Below, in pieces: positions 1-6,911 of a stretch of DNA of 10,626 nucleotides. The DNA comes from CAZAXU01 sp964489245 (GTDB lineage: Bacteria; Bacteroidota; Bacteroidia; Flavobacteriales; Flavobacteriaceae). The notes under the pieces are model-generated. The model was not told where the DNA came from, did no database searches, and saw nothing but the letters and a program-made list of their open reading frames with translations. Positions within the stretch are counted from its first letter, which is position 1. Each line of letters opens with the position of its first letter. The stretch spans positions 1 to 10,626 of the forward strand of contig CAZAXU010000054.1 in assembly GCA_964489245.1 (NCBI GenBank). Direction: 5' to 3'. Both the position numbers and the translations under genes were made by a program.

Positions 1-1119
1 TTTTTAGTCAATGAACAACTTTTTTCTTATTTATTTTCTAAATGCACAACGGGTGAAATTAGTAAAAATATTGCATATCCAAAACATGTTTTTAACTTTG
101 TTAAAGCTTGGGGACGTGGTTCAATAACAAATGGTTTTAATCAAAGCAATCCAAATCTTGGTCAACATTTTTGTGAAGTAATTCCTGGTTCTGCCGACGA
201 AGATGGATTAACTATACATACTTATGTGTATGAGCTTTGGAATTTATCAGGTCAACATATTGGTTTCTATCCATCAAAACCGGAAGATGTTGTTATGAAA
301 TATTCTGTTTTAGGAAATGTTTACCCTGAAATTCAGTTAAATTCAAATGCTTGTAATAATAGCCAGATATCTTTTAATATTCAAAATCCGCCTCCAAATA
401 CGAATATAAATTGGTCTTATAGTAACAATCTTAATTATGTTTCCGGTCAAAATACAAGTAATTTAACATTAAGCACAACAAATAATAATGGTATTGGTTG
501 GGTTAAAGCTGTTATTGAAGGAATTGCTATTGAAAAGAAATTTTGGATAGGTAAATCCTATCTAAAAAAAGATAAATTAGGTTCTTGCTATGAACCTATT
601 TATCGAATAAGTGCAACATATCCTGATAAGGCATTAGAGTTTAAAATAAATCATAATGGCAATATTCAATACTATAATGGTATTAGTCATTATGAAATTT
701 CAACAGATAATTATAATTTACAAGATGGACAAGCAACAGTGGTATTTGTAAATATTCGTAATAACTGTGGCTGGTCACAGAGCTACCCTATTACCATAGC
801 AAAACCTACTTTATGTGATTGTGGTTATGATAACCCGGGATGTGGCGGTTCAGAAGGTCCGCCAACTCAATTAAATTTAGATTTAACAAAAATATTTATT
901 TACCCAAACCCTAGCTCAGATATGGTAAAGATAAATATTGGAAATAGCGAAACAAAACTAATACAAATTGTAAATAATGTAGGTAAAATTATTAATGAAA
1001 TAAACGTTGATAAGCATTTTATAAAACTGAATATTTCAAATTATGCAAATGGTTTATATTTCTTTAAATTCTTTACAAAAGATGGTATTAAAGTTAAAAA
1101 AATGATTATAGCTCATTAA
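1..1119 (+). CDS. Secreted protein with PKD/Ig-like region and type IX sorting tail (5' end missing)
   Basis: The reading frame is open from the first base, so this is the last 372 residues of a longer protein; the GTG at 226 is internal and should not be taken as the start. Visible order: a segment with ADEDGLTIHTYVYELWNLSG (residues about 62-81), which resembles the region after the catalytic domain in large Bacteroidota secreted proteins; a PKD/Ig-like region (about 105-270) with several Cys and a 'WVKA...FWIGK' pattern; a Cys/Gly-rich linker (CDCGYDNPGCGG); and a C-terminal type A sorting domain (about 297-372) with 'IFIYPNPSSD' and a 'GLYFFKF' strand near the end. Such tails send proteins through the type IX secretion system to the surface or outside, where the tail is removed. 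The catalytic or binding part lies upstream of the window, so the activity is unknown; a peptidase or adhesin is possible. It is AT-rich compared with the next genes. Confidence 0.85.
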   Translation, partial: FLVNEQLFSYLFSKCTTGEISKNIAYPKHVFNFVKAWGRGSITNGFNQSNPNLGQHFCEVIPGSADEDGLTIHTYVYELWNLSGQHIGFYPSKPEDVVMKYSVLGNVYPEIQLNSNACNNSQISFNIQNPPPNTNINWSYSNNLNYVSGQNTSNLTLSTTNNNGIGWVKAVIEGIAIEKKFWIGKSYLKKDKLGSCYEPIYRISATYPDKALEFKINHNGNIQYYNGISHYEISTDNYNLQDGQATVVFVNIRNNCGWSQSYPITIAKPTLCDCGYDNPGCGGSEGPPTQLNLDLTKIFIYPNPSSDMVKINIGNSETKLIQIVNNVGKIINEINVDKHFIKLNISNYANGLYFFKFFTKDGIKVKKMIIAH

Positions 1120-1140
1120 AAAGAAATTGGTTACCCCGCC

Positions 1141-1163
1141 GGTGCACGATTATATCGCGTACC
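1141..1163. repeat. GC-rich imperfect hairpin
   Basis: GGTGCACGAT (1141-1150) and ATCGCGTACC (1154-1163) pair over ten positions around a 3-base loop, with one G-U and one A-C mismatch. The surrounding 1131-1170 holds 22 G/C in 40 bases, in a gap that is otherwise AT-rich. It lies just after the sorting-tail gene. It could be part of a dispersed intergenic repeat, a structured 3' end, or a remnant of transferred DNA; nothing in the window decides this. Confidence 0.45.
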
Positions 1164-1248
1164 AAAAGCCTCTACCACCGCAAAATTTACAACTTTAAAC
1201 TCTAGCGTTTACTTATCCTTAATTAACTTTTGGTGTCATCAATTGAAA

Positions 1249-1283
1249 TAAACCTACTAGGTCTCAAAAACCTAGTAGGTTTA
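1249..1283. terminator. Bidirectional terminator hairpin between convergent genes
   Basis: A perfect 13-bp inverted repeat, TAAACCTACTAGG (1249-1261) and CCTAGTAGGTTTA (1271-1283), encloses a 9-base loop. It lies between the stop of the sorting-tail gene (+) and the stop of fabH (-), 18 bases beyond the latter. The U-rich tail is weak on both strands (the stem itself ends in TTTA), but position and perfect symmetry fit a shared terminator. Stems of this AACCTACTAGG type are, from memory, common between genes in flavobacteria. Confidence 0.75.
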
Positions 1284-1301
1284 AATAAATAATTTGATTT
1301 G

Positions 1302-2306
1302 TTAGAATCTGATGATATTGGAGCCCCATGTGAAACCACTGCCAAAAGCAGCCAATACCACTAAATCCCCTTTTTTAATTTTTCCGTCTTCCCAAGCTTC
1401 AGTCAAAGCAATCGGAATGGATGCGGCAGTTGTGTTGCCATATTTTTGAATATTATTGATAATCTGCTCATCTTTCATTCTCAGTCTTTTCTGCACAAAC
1501 TGAGAAATTCTCAGATTTGCCTGATGCGGAATCAAGACATCTATATCTTGTGGTGTTAATCCGTTGGCTTCCAATCCTTCCATGATGGCTTCAGGAAAAC
1601 GAGTCACCGCATGTTTAAACACAAAATTTCCATTCATATAAGGATAATAGCCCAAATCATCATAGCCTCTGTGATCTGCCAAATGTGCAGGGCTCACAAT
1701 ACAGCCCGGATAGCGATTGGAGAGTTCTTCTGCATATTTTCCTTCGGAATGAATATGATTGGATAAAATGCCGCTGTCATCATCACTGCGTGTAAGAACC
1801 ATGGCGCCGGCACCATCTCCGAAAATTACGGAAATGCCCCTGCCTCGAGTAGATAAATCCAAACCGCTCGATTGCACCTCAGAGCCAACCACCAGCACAT
1901 TCTTATACATTCCCGTTTTGATGAATTGATCTGCCACGGCTGTTGCATAGACAAAACCGGAACATTGATTTCTGACATCTAAGGCTGCAATTGTATCAAA
2001 GCCTAGTATTTTTTGAAGCAAAACACCTGATCCGGGAAAATAGTAATCAGGACTCAAAGTGGCAAAAACAATAAAATCTATATCTTTAGGTGTCAAACCG
2101 GCTCTTTCCAAGGCAATTTTGGCAGCCTTTGCTCCCATGGTTGCCGTAGTGTTTCCATCTCCTTCTTCTGCCCACCTTCTTTCTTCAATTCCTGTTCTTT
2201 CTCTAATCCATTGGTCATTAGTGTCCATATATTGGACTAAGTCATCGTTCTTTATCACACGCTCGGGAACATATTTTCCGAGTCCTATAATTTTAGATTT
2301 ATACAT
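1302..2306 (-). CDS. fabH: Beta-ketoacyl-ACP synthase III (FabH-type)
   Basis: A 334-residue thiolase-fold enzyme of usual FabH length. FabH condenses a short acyl-CoA primer with malonyl-ACP in the cytoplasm to start type II fatty acid synthesis. The triad is visible: Cys115 in 'VRNQCSGF', His261 in 'IPHQAN' and Asn291 in 'KYGNTTAASIP'; 'DQWIRERTGIEERR' (31-44) and the C-terminal 'FGSGFTWGS' are also family signatures. The Cys context is CSGF rather than the CAAGF of E. coli FabH, which is usual for a Bacteroidota paralogue group, so it may be one of several FabH copies and its primer preference is open. The start ATG at 2306 gives the standard 'MYKSKIIGLGKYVPE' N-terminus and has no clear Shine-Dalgarno. 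It begins 26 bp after the DPP11 stop, has no promoter of its own that I can see, and is probably co-transcribed with it. Confidence 0.93.
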   Translation of the reverse strand: MYKSKIIGLGKYVPERVIKNDDLVQYMDTNDQWIRERTGIEERRWAEEGDGNTTATMGAKAAKIALERAGLTPKDIDFIVFATLSPDYYFPGSGVLLQKILGFDTIAALDVRNQCSGFVYATAVADQFIKTGMYKNVLVVGSEVQSSGLDLSTRGRGISVIFGDGAGAMVLTRSDDDSGILSNHIHSEGKYAEELSNRYPGCIVSPAHLADHRGYDDLGYYPYMNGNFVFKHAVTRFPEAIMEGLEANGLTPQDIDVLIPHQANLRISQFVQKRLRMKDEQIINNIQKYGNTTAASIPIALTEAWEDGKIKKGDLVVLAAFGSGFTWGSNIIRF

Positions 2307-2332
2307 ATATTAAGTTGTTTTGGTTAATCTTT

Positions 2333-4462
2333 TTATTTGACGATATCCATTTCGTCTATCAGCCTTTTGTCCGCTCCCATCTTGTCTATAATGAACAATA
2401 CATATCTGATATCGACCATGATATTTCTACAGATTTTTTGATCATAATATAAATCACTCATGGTGCCTTCCCAAACTCTGTCAAAATTGATTCCAATCAG
2501 ATTTCCGTCTTTGTCAATTGCAGGACTACCCGAGTTTCCGCCCGTGGTGTGCGCAGAGCCCAAGAAATCTACCGACATTTTTCCGGTGTTTGAATAAGGT
2601 TTATAGTCTTTATTTTTATAGAGTCTAATTAATTTTTCAGACACATCAAACTCATAATCTCCGGGGACATATTTTTCCATCACCCCGCTCAGATGAGAAA
2701 CCGGATAATAATATACCGCATCTCCCGGCTGATAGCCGTCAACAATTCCATAAGAAATCCTGAGTGTTCCATTTGCATCGGGATAAGGGGCTTTTTCTCT
2801 TGTTTCAATGATTCCCTTCATATATTTTCTCTGCAATCTGTTGATTTTATTTCTGGCGGATGAATAGTCCGGACTAATTTTCTGATAGAACATATCAATC
2901 ATTTCTTTAGCAAATTTATAACCCTCGTCCTCACCGATAATCTTAGTGAATTTTTTTGGATTTTTTCTATATAATTTTTTTAAATCTTGCTGATTATTCA
3001 AAACCGATTCTCTATATATTTTTGTTGCCAGCTCATCTACATCCAAGCTTTTGAAACTTTCGGTCAAATATTTTTCAGGCATTTTTTCCACATACAGCTT
3101 AATCAATGCTTTGAACAATTCTTTGTCCAAATCTGCATTATAATTTTTAAAACTTCCGCCAACAGATTTTTCCAATTTCTTTTTCTTGATGTTAAAAGCC
3201 TCCTTGCCCTTTTTCTCATTCGTACGCTCCAGCTGATAGACATCAAAAGCTCTTCGCAAAAGTGCATTGCTCAGATAGCCTATTTCAATAAAATAATTTC
3301 TTGCCAATTCAGCAGATTCACTTTCTTTATAGAGCTTGTCAAATTCATCAAAAATGGTCAAATATGAACTATCCGTTTTTTTTGCCTTAACCTGTTTCAA
3401 AAATTCTTTTTCAAAAGCTTTTTTCTTGTCTAAAGCTCCTGATTTTTTAATCCCCAAGCTTTCTCCAATCCACTTTTTCCAATAGTTGGAAATTCTGGCA
3501 TATTTTGCCGTGTATTGCAATTTTATTTTCTCATTCTTTTTCATAAAGGCCATCATCACATTCAAGGCTGTTTCTCTTGTTTTCACTCTTGCCGGATTGA
3601 TAACATTCACTTTTTGATTCACGGCAACGGCAGGCAAAAATTCATTTGTTCTTCCCGGAAATCCATAAACCAAAAAGAAATCTTTCGGCTGCACGCCTTT
3701 TAAGGAGATTTTGAAATAGCTGGTGCTTTTATAAGGACGGTTGTCTGGACTATATTCTGCCGGATGATTATGCTCATCTGCATAAATTCTGAACATGGAA
3801 AAATCGCCGGAGTGTCTGGGCCACATCCAATTATCAGTGTCTGCGCCAAATTTTCCCACTGAAGATGGTGGTGCACCGACAAATCTGATATCCTTATAGT
3901 TTTCTATCGTGAAAGCATAGAACTTATTACCATCATAAAAAGCGCTGATTTCAATTTCTTGCCAAGCTTCTTTCGGGAGTGTTTTCTGCAATTTATCGAT
4001 TCGTTTTTGAATCTGTGACTGCTTGATATTCTCATCTGCATTTTCATTGATTTCGTCCATCACAAGATGTGTCACATCCCGGATTTTCCTGACAAAAGTG
4101 ACATACATACCCGGATTGGGCAATTCTTCTTTCATACTTTTTGACCAAAACCCGTCTTTGATATAATTGTGTTCCACGCTTGAGTGAGATTGAATGGCTG
4201 AATAGCCACAATGATGGTTAGTGAGCAAAAGTCCGTTGGGAGAAATCAATTCTGCCGTACAGCCTCCGTTGAATTGCACCACCGCATCATTCATGCTCTG
4301 ATTATTTGGATTATAGATATCATCAACACTCATATTCATTCCCATTTCTTTCATCTCTCGGGCTGTTTCTTCTGAAATCTCAGAAGGAATGATCATTCTG
4401 CCATTTTGAGCAACCAATAAACCGAATTGGATAAATAAGACGAATAAAATGAGTTTTTTCAT
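2333..4462 (-). CDS. dpp11: S46 family dipeptidyl-peptidase, Asp/Glu-specific type (DPP11-like)
   Basis: A 709-residue exported serine peptidase, close to the usual S46 length (about 710-720). Residues 1-18 form a signal peptide (MKKLILFVLF..., cut near AQN), so it should act in the periplasm, releasing dipeptides from the N-termini of oligopeptides. The chymotrypsin-like triad reads His84 in 'LLLTNHHCGY', Asp220 in 'WPRHSGDFSMF' and Ser644 in 'GGNSGSPAID'; Cys68 and Cys85 are placed to form the disulfide next to the His. Arg662 in 'GINFDRVWEG' lies 18 residues after the catalytic Ser, the spacing of Ser655/Arg673 in Porphyromonas DPP11, where this Arg selects Asp or Glu at P1; DPP7 enzymes have Gly there. 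That supports DPP11 over DPP7. The middle (about 270-560) is the helical cap typical of the family, rich in Lys. It has its own promoter candidate and is divergent from the DUF819 gene. Confidence 0.92.
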   Translation of the reverse strand: MKKLILFVLFIQFGLLVAQNGRMIIPSEISEETAREMKEMGMNMSVDDIYNPNNQSMNDAVVQFNGGCTAELISPNGLLLTNHHCGYSAIQSHSSVEHNYIKDGFWSKSMKEELPNPGMYVTFVRKIRDVTHLVMDEINENADENIKQSQIQKRIDKLQKTLPKEAWQEIEISAFYDGNKFYAFTIENYKDIRFVGAPPSSVGKFGADTDNWMWPRHSGDFSMFRIYADEHNHPAEYSPDNRPYKSTSYFKISLKGVQPKDFFLVYGFPGRTNEFLPAVAVNQKVNVINPARVKTRETALNVMMAFMKKNEKIKLQYTAKYARISNYWKKWIGESLGIKKSGALDKKKAFEKEFLKQVKAKKTDSSYLTIFDEFDKLYKESESAELARNYFIEIGYLSNALLRRAFDVYQLERTNEKKGKEAFNIKKKKLEKSVGGSFKNYNADLDKELFKALIKLYVEKMPEKYLTESFKSLDVDELATKIYRESVLNNQQDLKKLYRKNPKKFTKIIGEDEGYKFAKEMIDMFYQKISPDYSSARNKINRLQRKYMKGIIETREKAPYPDANGTLRISYGIVDGYQPGDAVYYYPVSHLSGVMEKYVPGDYEFDVSEKLIRLYKNKDYKPYSNTGKMSVDFLGSAHTTGGNSGSPAIDKDGNLIGINFDRVWEGTMSDLYYDQKICRNIMVDIRYVLFIIDKMGADKRLIDEMDIVK

Positions 4463-4486
4463 GTCTGAAATTTTTTAGTAATCCTC

Positions 4487-4518
4487 CAAAAATACAACAA
4501 GCAAAAATAACATACAAA
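4487..4518 (-). promoter_or_regulatory. Bacteroidota-type promoter for the dpp11-fabH unit
   Basis: Read on the minus strand, a TTTG (4518-4515) is followed after 20 bases by TATTTTTG (4494-4487), matching the -33 TTTG and -7 TAnnTTTG consensus of Bacteroidota. The predicted RNA would start near 4481 and give a short leader of about 20 bases before the ATG at 4462. A second TATTTTTG lies upstream in the spacer, so the exact start is uncertain. Confidence 0.6.
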
Positions 4519-4541
4519 AAAAATACTAAATAGTTTTTTGC

Positions 4542-4549
4542 TACATTTG
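4542..4549 (+). promoter_or_regulatory. -7 element for the DUF819 gene
   Basis: TACATTTG fits the -7 TAnnTTTG consensus exactly and lies 19 bases before the ATG at 4569, giving a leader of roughly 15 bases. No TTTG or TTG is present at the expected -33 distance (about 4518-4522 is a run of A), so this promoter is only half supported. It shares the 106-bp divergent gap with the dpp11 promoter. Confidence 0.5.
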
Positions 4550-4568
4550 CAATCAAATTAAAAAATAT

Positions 4569-5885
4569 ATGGAGAACACAGCACCTTTTTTTACCAATGA
4601 CATTATTGTTTTCGGTTTATTGATGGGGGCGCTTGCTCTGATTTTTCATACCAGCTCTTTAAAAGGTGGATTTTGGGAAAAATTCTATAAAATTGTTCCT
4701 GCCCTGCTCTTGGCTTATTTGATTCCTGCCATATTGGCTTCGACACATATCATTGCCACCGACTGGAAGACCGTGGAAAACGGACAAATTGTGGAACACA
4801 AATCTCAATTATACTATATCGCCAGCAGAATATTGCTGCCGGCTTCATTGATTCTGATGACCTTAAGCATTGACTTGAAAGCGGTGATGAATCTCGGACC
4901 AAAAGCACTTATCATGTTTTTTACCGGAACGCTGGGCATTGTCATTGGAGGACCGATTGCTCTATTTTTGATTGGCAGCATTCATCCTGAGACCGTTGTA
5001 GGAACCGGAGACGATGCGCTGTGGCGCGGACTTTCCACGCTGGCAGGAAGTTGGATTGGCGGAGGGGCAAACCAAGCGGCTATGCTTGAGATATTTCACT
5101 ATAATCCAAAAAAATATGGAGCCACCGTATTGGTCGATATCTTTGTTGCCAACTTATGGATGGCAATGCTGCTCATTGGCATAGGGCGCTCAAAAATCAT
5201 AGATCGTTGGCTTAAAGCAGATACTTCTGCCATCGAAGAACTCAAGAGAAAGGTGTCTGAATTTTCAGAAAGTATCAAAAGAATCCCTACGCTAACCGAT
5301 TATATGGTGCTGTTGGGCATCACTTTTTTGGCAGTTGCACTCTCTTTCTGGGGCGCTAACAATATTTCCGACTATCTGAAACAAAATGTTTCGTTTGTTG
5401 CAGATAAAAGCTCTGCGCTCTCATCATTCGGGTCGCAATTTTTTTGGTTGATTAGTTTAGCTACTCTTATCGGTATTGCTTTTTCATATACTAAAATCAA
5501 AAACTATGAAGGTGTGGGTGCATCAAAACTCGGCAGCGTTTTTATCTATATTCTCGTGGCTAGTATCGGGATGAAAATGGATTTGGGAGAAATCTTGAAA
5601 AACCCGGGACTGATTGCCATTGGTTTGATCTGGATGTCTATTCATGCACTCTTGCTGATTGGTGTGGCAAAACTCATCAAAGCACCTTATTTCTTCCTAG
5701 CTGTTGGCAGTCAGGCAAATGTTGGCGGAGCTGCATCTGCACCAATTGTGGCATCTGCATTTCATTCTTCTTTGGCATCTGTCGGAGTGATGTTGGCAGT
5801 TGTAGGATATGTGGTCGGAACCTTAGCGGCTTTGGGAGCAGCCATTTTGATGGAAATGGTCTCCAAAGGAATGGAAATTATCTAA
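4569..5885 (+). CDS. DUF819 (YjcL-like) polytopic membrane protein
   Basis: A 438-residue inner-membrane protein with about 11-12 hydrophobic segments and a charged cytoplasmic-type stretch in the middle (about 208-242, rich in Lys and Glu). Two Gly-rich signatures sit in equivalent places of the two halves: 'GSWIGGGANQAAM' (160-172) and 'GSQANVGGAASAPIV' (380-394). These are the hallmark of the DUF819 family (Pfam PF05684, B. subtilis YjcL) and suggest two related halves with broken helices, as in secondary transporters of the antiporter/symporter folds. Transport is therefore plausible, but the substrate is not known from sequence. The ATG at 4569 leads directly into the first membrane segment and follows a -7 element at a fitting distance. 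The DUF4369 lipoprotein gene follows after 25 bp and is probably in the same transcript. Confidence 0.88.
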   Translation: MENTAPFFTNDIIVFGLLMGALALIFHTSSLKGGFWEKFYKIVPALLLAYLIPAILASTHIIATDWKTVENGQIVEHKSQLYYIASRILLPASLILMTLSIDLKAVMNLGPKALIMFFTGTLGIVIGGPIALFLIGSIHPETVVGTGDDALWRGLSTLAGSWIGGGANQAAMLEIFHYNPKKYGATVLVDIFVANLWMAMLLIGIGRSKIIDRWLKADTSAIEELKRKVSEFSESIKRIPTLTDYMVLLGITFLAVALSFWGANNISDYLKQNVSFVADKSSALSSFGSQFFWLISLATLIGIAFSYTKIKNYEGVGASKLGSVFIYILVASIGMKMDLGEILKNPGLIAIGLIWMSIHALLLIGVAKLIKAPYFFLAVGSQANVGGAASAPIVASAFHSSLASVGVMLAVVGYVVGTLAALGAAILMEMVSKGMEII

Positions 5886-5910
5886 TTTTTAATCATTTAA
5901 ATTTCATGAT

Positions 5911-6588
5911 ATGAAAAAATCGTTTTTAGTATTGGTTGCATTAATCGGCTTAATTTCCGGCTGTACGCATCAACAAAAAGGAAACCTATTGATTGAAGGC
6001 AATGTCAGGGGATTGCGAAACGGCAATCTGTTGCTCAAACAAATTATCAAAGACAGTCTGAAACAAATTGATTCTATCAAAGTGGACGGCGATGAAAATT
6101 TTGTGTTTGATACCCACATTGACGAACCGCAAATATTGATCTTGGAATTGCCGGAAATCAAAGACGGAAAAATTCTGTTTTTTGCAGACCAAGGAAAAGT
6201 CAGCATCAAAACCACTTTGGAACAATTTGCCGTAAACCCGATTATCAAAGCCGGAGAAAATCAAAAACTCTGGAAAGAATATCAAAATATTATTCGAAAA
6301 TTTAATGACAACAATCTCGACCTGATCAAAGCCAGAGTCGAGGCACTGCAAAAGAAAAATCAAACCAAAGCAGATAGTATCGATCAAAAAAGAATCAGCA
6401 TCAAAAAAAGACAAATCAAATATGCGCTAAACTTTATTTTTAACCATAAAGACAAAGCCATTGCCCCCTATATAGGACTCACCGAATTCCACGATAACCC
6501 AAAGGCTTTAGACACCATTTTCGGCATGCTGTCTGATGAAATGAAAGAGTCTGTCTATGCCAAGGAAATTCTTAAGCTGAAAAAGTAA
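5911..6588 (+). CDS. DUF4369-type lipoprotein without thioredoxin domain
   Basis: A 225-residue lipoprotein: an N-terminal hydrophobic stretch ends in the lipobox 'LISGC', giving lipidated Cys18. Residues about 25-120 ('NLLIEGNVRGLRNGNLLLKQ', then '...DSIKVDGDENFVFD...' and 'ILFFADQGKVSI') match the beta-rich DUF4369 domain that usually forms the N-terminal half of TlpA-like thioredoxins in Bacteroidota. A charged helical region follows (about 120-180), and the protein ends at 'YAKEILKLKK', about where the linker to a thioredoxin domain would start. I found no thioredoxin-like frame in the bases just after the stop, so this seems to be a stand-alone DUF4369 protein rather than a recent truncation. 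It lies 25 bp after the DUF819 gene with the same base composition, which suggests an operon. The role is unknown; it probably acts at the inner face of the outer membrane or in the periplasm. Confidence 0.82.
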   Translation: MKKSFLVLVALIGLISGCTHQQKGNLLIEGNVRGLRNGNLLLKQIIKDSLKQIDSIKVDGDENFVFDTHIDEPQILILELPEIKDGKILFFADQGKVSIKTTLEQFAVNPIIKAGENQKLWKEYQNIIRKFNDNNLDLIKARVEALQKKNQTKADSIDQKRISIKKRQIKYALNFIFNHKDKAIAPYIGLTEFHDNPKALDTIFGMLSDEMKESVYAKEILKLKK

Positions 6589-6636
6589 AAGGTTCGGAAA
6601 GGTATGAGTGTATGTCCCTGATATAGGTTGACCGTT

Positions 6637-6659
6637 TTCATAAACTATTCACTTATGAA
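6637..6659 (+). terminator. Weak hairpin after the DUF4369 gene
   Basis: TTCATAA (6637-6643) and TTATGAA (6653-6659) form a 7-bp stem with a 9-base loop, extendable by two G-U pairs. It lies about 50 bases after the stop of the lipoprotein gene. There is no U tract after it and the stem is AT-rich, so terminator function is only a possibility. Confidence 0.2.
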
Positions 6660-6820
6660 GGCAAGCACAAGAAAATCCTGAGAACGAAGCAATTCTGAAA
6701 AAATAATTTAGGAAAATATTTCAGGAAAATGAATCACGAAAGAAGTTAGATATTCTAAAACTGATACAAAACAAAATTCTCCGTAAATCCAAACTAGTTT
6801 TCATCTATCATGGAGCATAA
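6659..6820 (+). pseudogene. Possible remnant of an unidentified coding region
   Basis: One frame reads about 15 codons ('QAQENPENEAILKK'), a TAA at 6704-6706, then 37 more codons ('FRKIFQENESRKK...', ending 'KLVFIYHGA') to a TAA at 6818-6820. The amino acid make-up is helix-like and protein-like on both sides of the stop, there is no start codon, and the frame differs from the upstream lipoprotein. It faintly recalls the helical segment before the integrase core of IS3-type transposases, but no motif confirms this, and chance remains a fair explanation. Confidence 0.2.
6791..6800. promoter_or_regulatory. Palindrome AAACTAGTTT, copy 1
   Basis: A perfect 10-bp palindrome identical to the core of the larger palindrome at 9278-9291. 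It lies 111 bases before the start of the thioredoxin-DUF3738 gene, inside an otherwise unassigned gap. It may be a second binding site for the winged-helix protein encoded at 9923-10204, or a coincidence. Confidence 0.25.
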
Positions 6821-6911
6821 AATTATTGAGAACAACAAATCACAAAATCTACGAAACTGCAACAAATTATATTTATGATTATCTTTCGGCTAAGTGAAAC
6901 TATACATTAAA

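Larger units (their letters stand above)
6589..6911. other. 323-bp gap without an intact gene
   Basis: No complete gene is visible. The region holds a 7-bp inverted repeat (6637-6643 with 6653-6659), a stop-interrupted reading frame (6659-6820), and a 10-bp palindrome (6791-6800). A weak -7 candidate, TATCTTTC at 6880-6887, is one base off TAnnTTTG, lacks a -33 partner and precedes the ATG at 6912 by 24 bases. The gap is where base composition changes from the GC-richer block on the left to the AT-rich block on the right. Confidence 0.6.

Noticed and set aside
226..228. GTG as the start of the first gene
   Set aside because: The frame is open without a stop from base 1 and the residues upstream continue the same domain, so the gene begins before the window.
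1131..1208. Minus-strand 25-codon open stretch as a small gene
   Set aside because: There is no start codon, no promoter, and it coincides with the hairpin-forming GC-rich island, which explains the lack of AT-rich stops.
2987..3367. Plus-strand reading frame inside the S46 peptidase gene
   Set aside because: It is antisense to a well supported gene, rich in Phe, Cys and Ile as expected for the complement of Lys- and Glu-rich coding DNA, and has no family features.
4569..5885. Sodium/glutamate symporter (GltS)
   Set aside because: The membrane profile is similar, but the two Gly-rich signatures GSWIGGGANQ and GSQANVGGAASAP are those of DUF819.
5970..6414. Two minus-strand reading frames over the DUF4369 gene
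   Set aside because: Both are shadows of the lipoprotein gene, which has a lipobox and domain match; neither has a recognisable motif.
6601..6660. Insertion-sequence end (CTGATATAGGTTGACC stretch)
   Set aside because: No matching inverted copy or target duplication was found in the window, and no intact transposase accompanies it.
6894..6896. GTG as the start of the thioredoxin-DUF3738 gene
   Set aside because: The ATG 18 bases later begins a standard MKK signal peptide; the GTG would add six residues before it.
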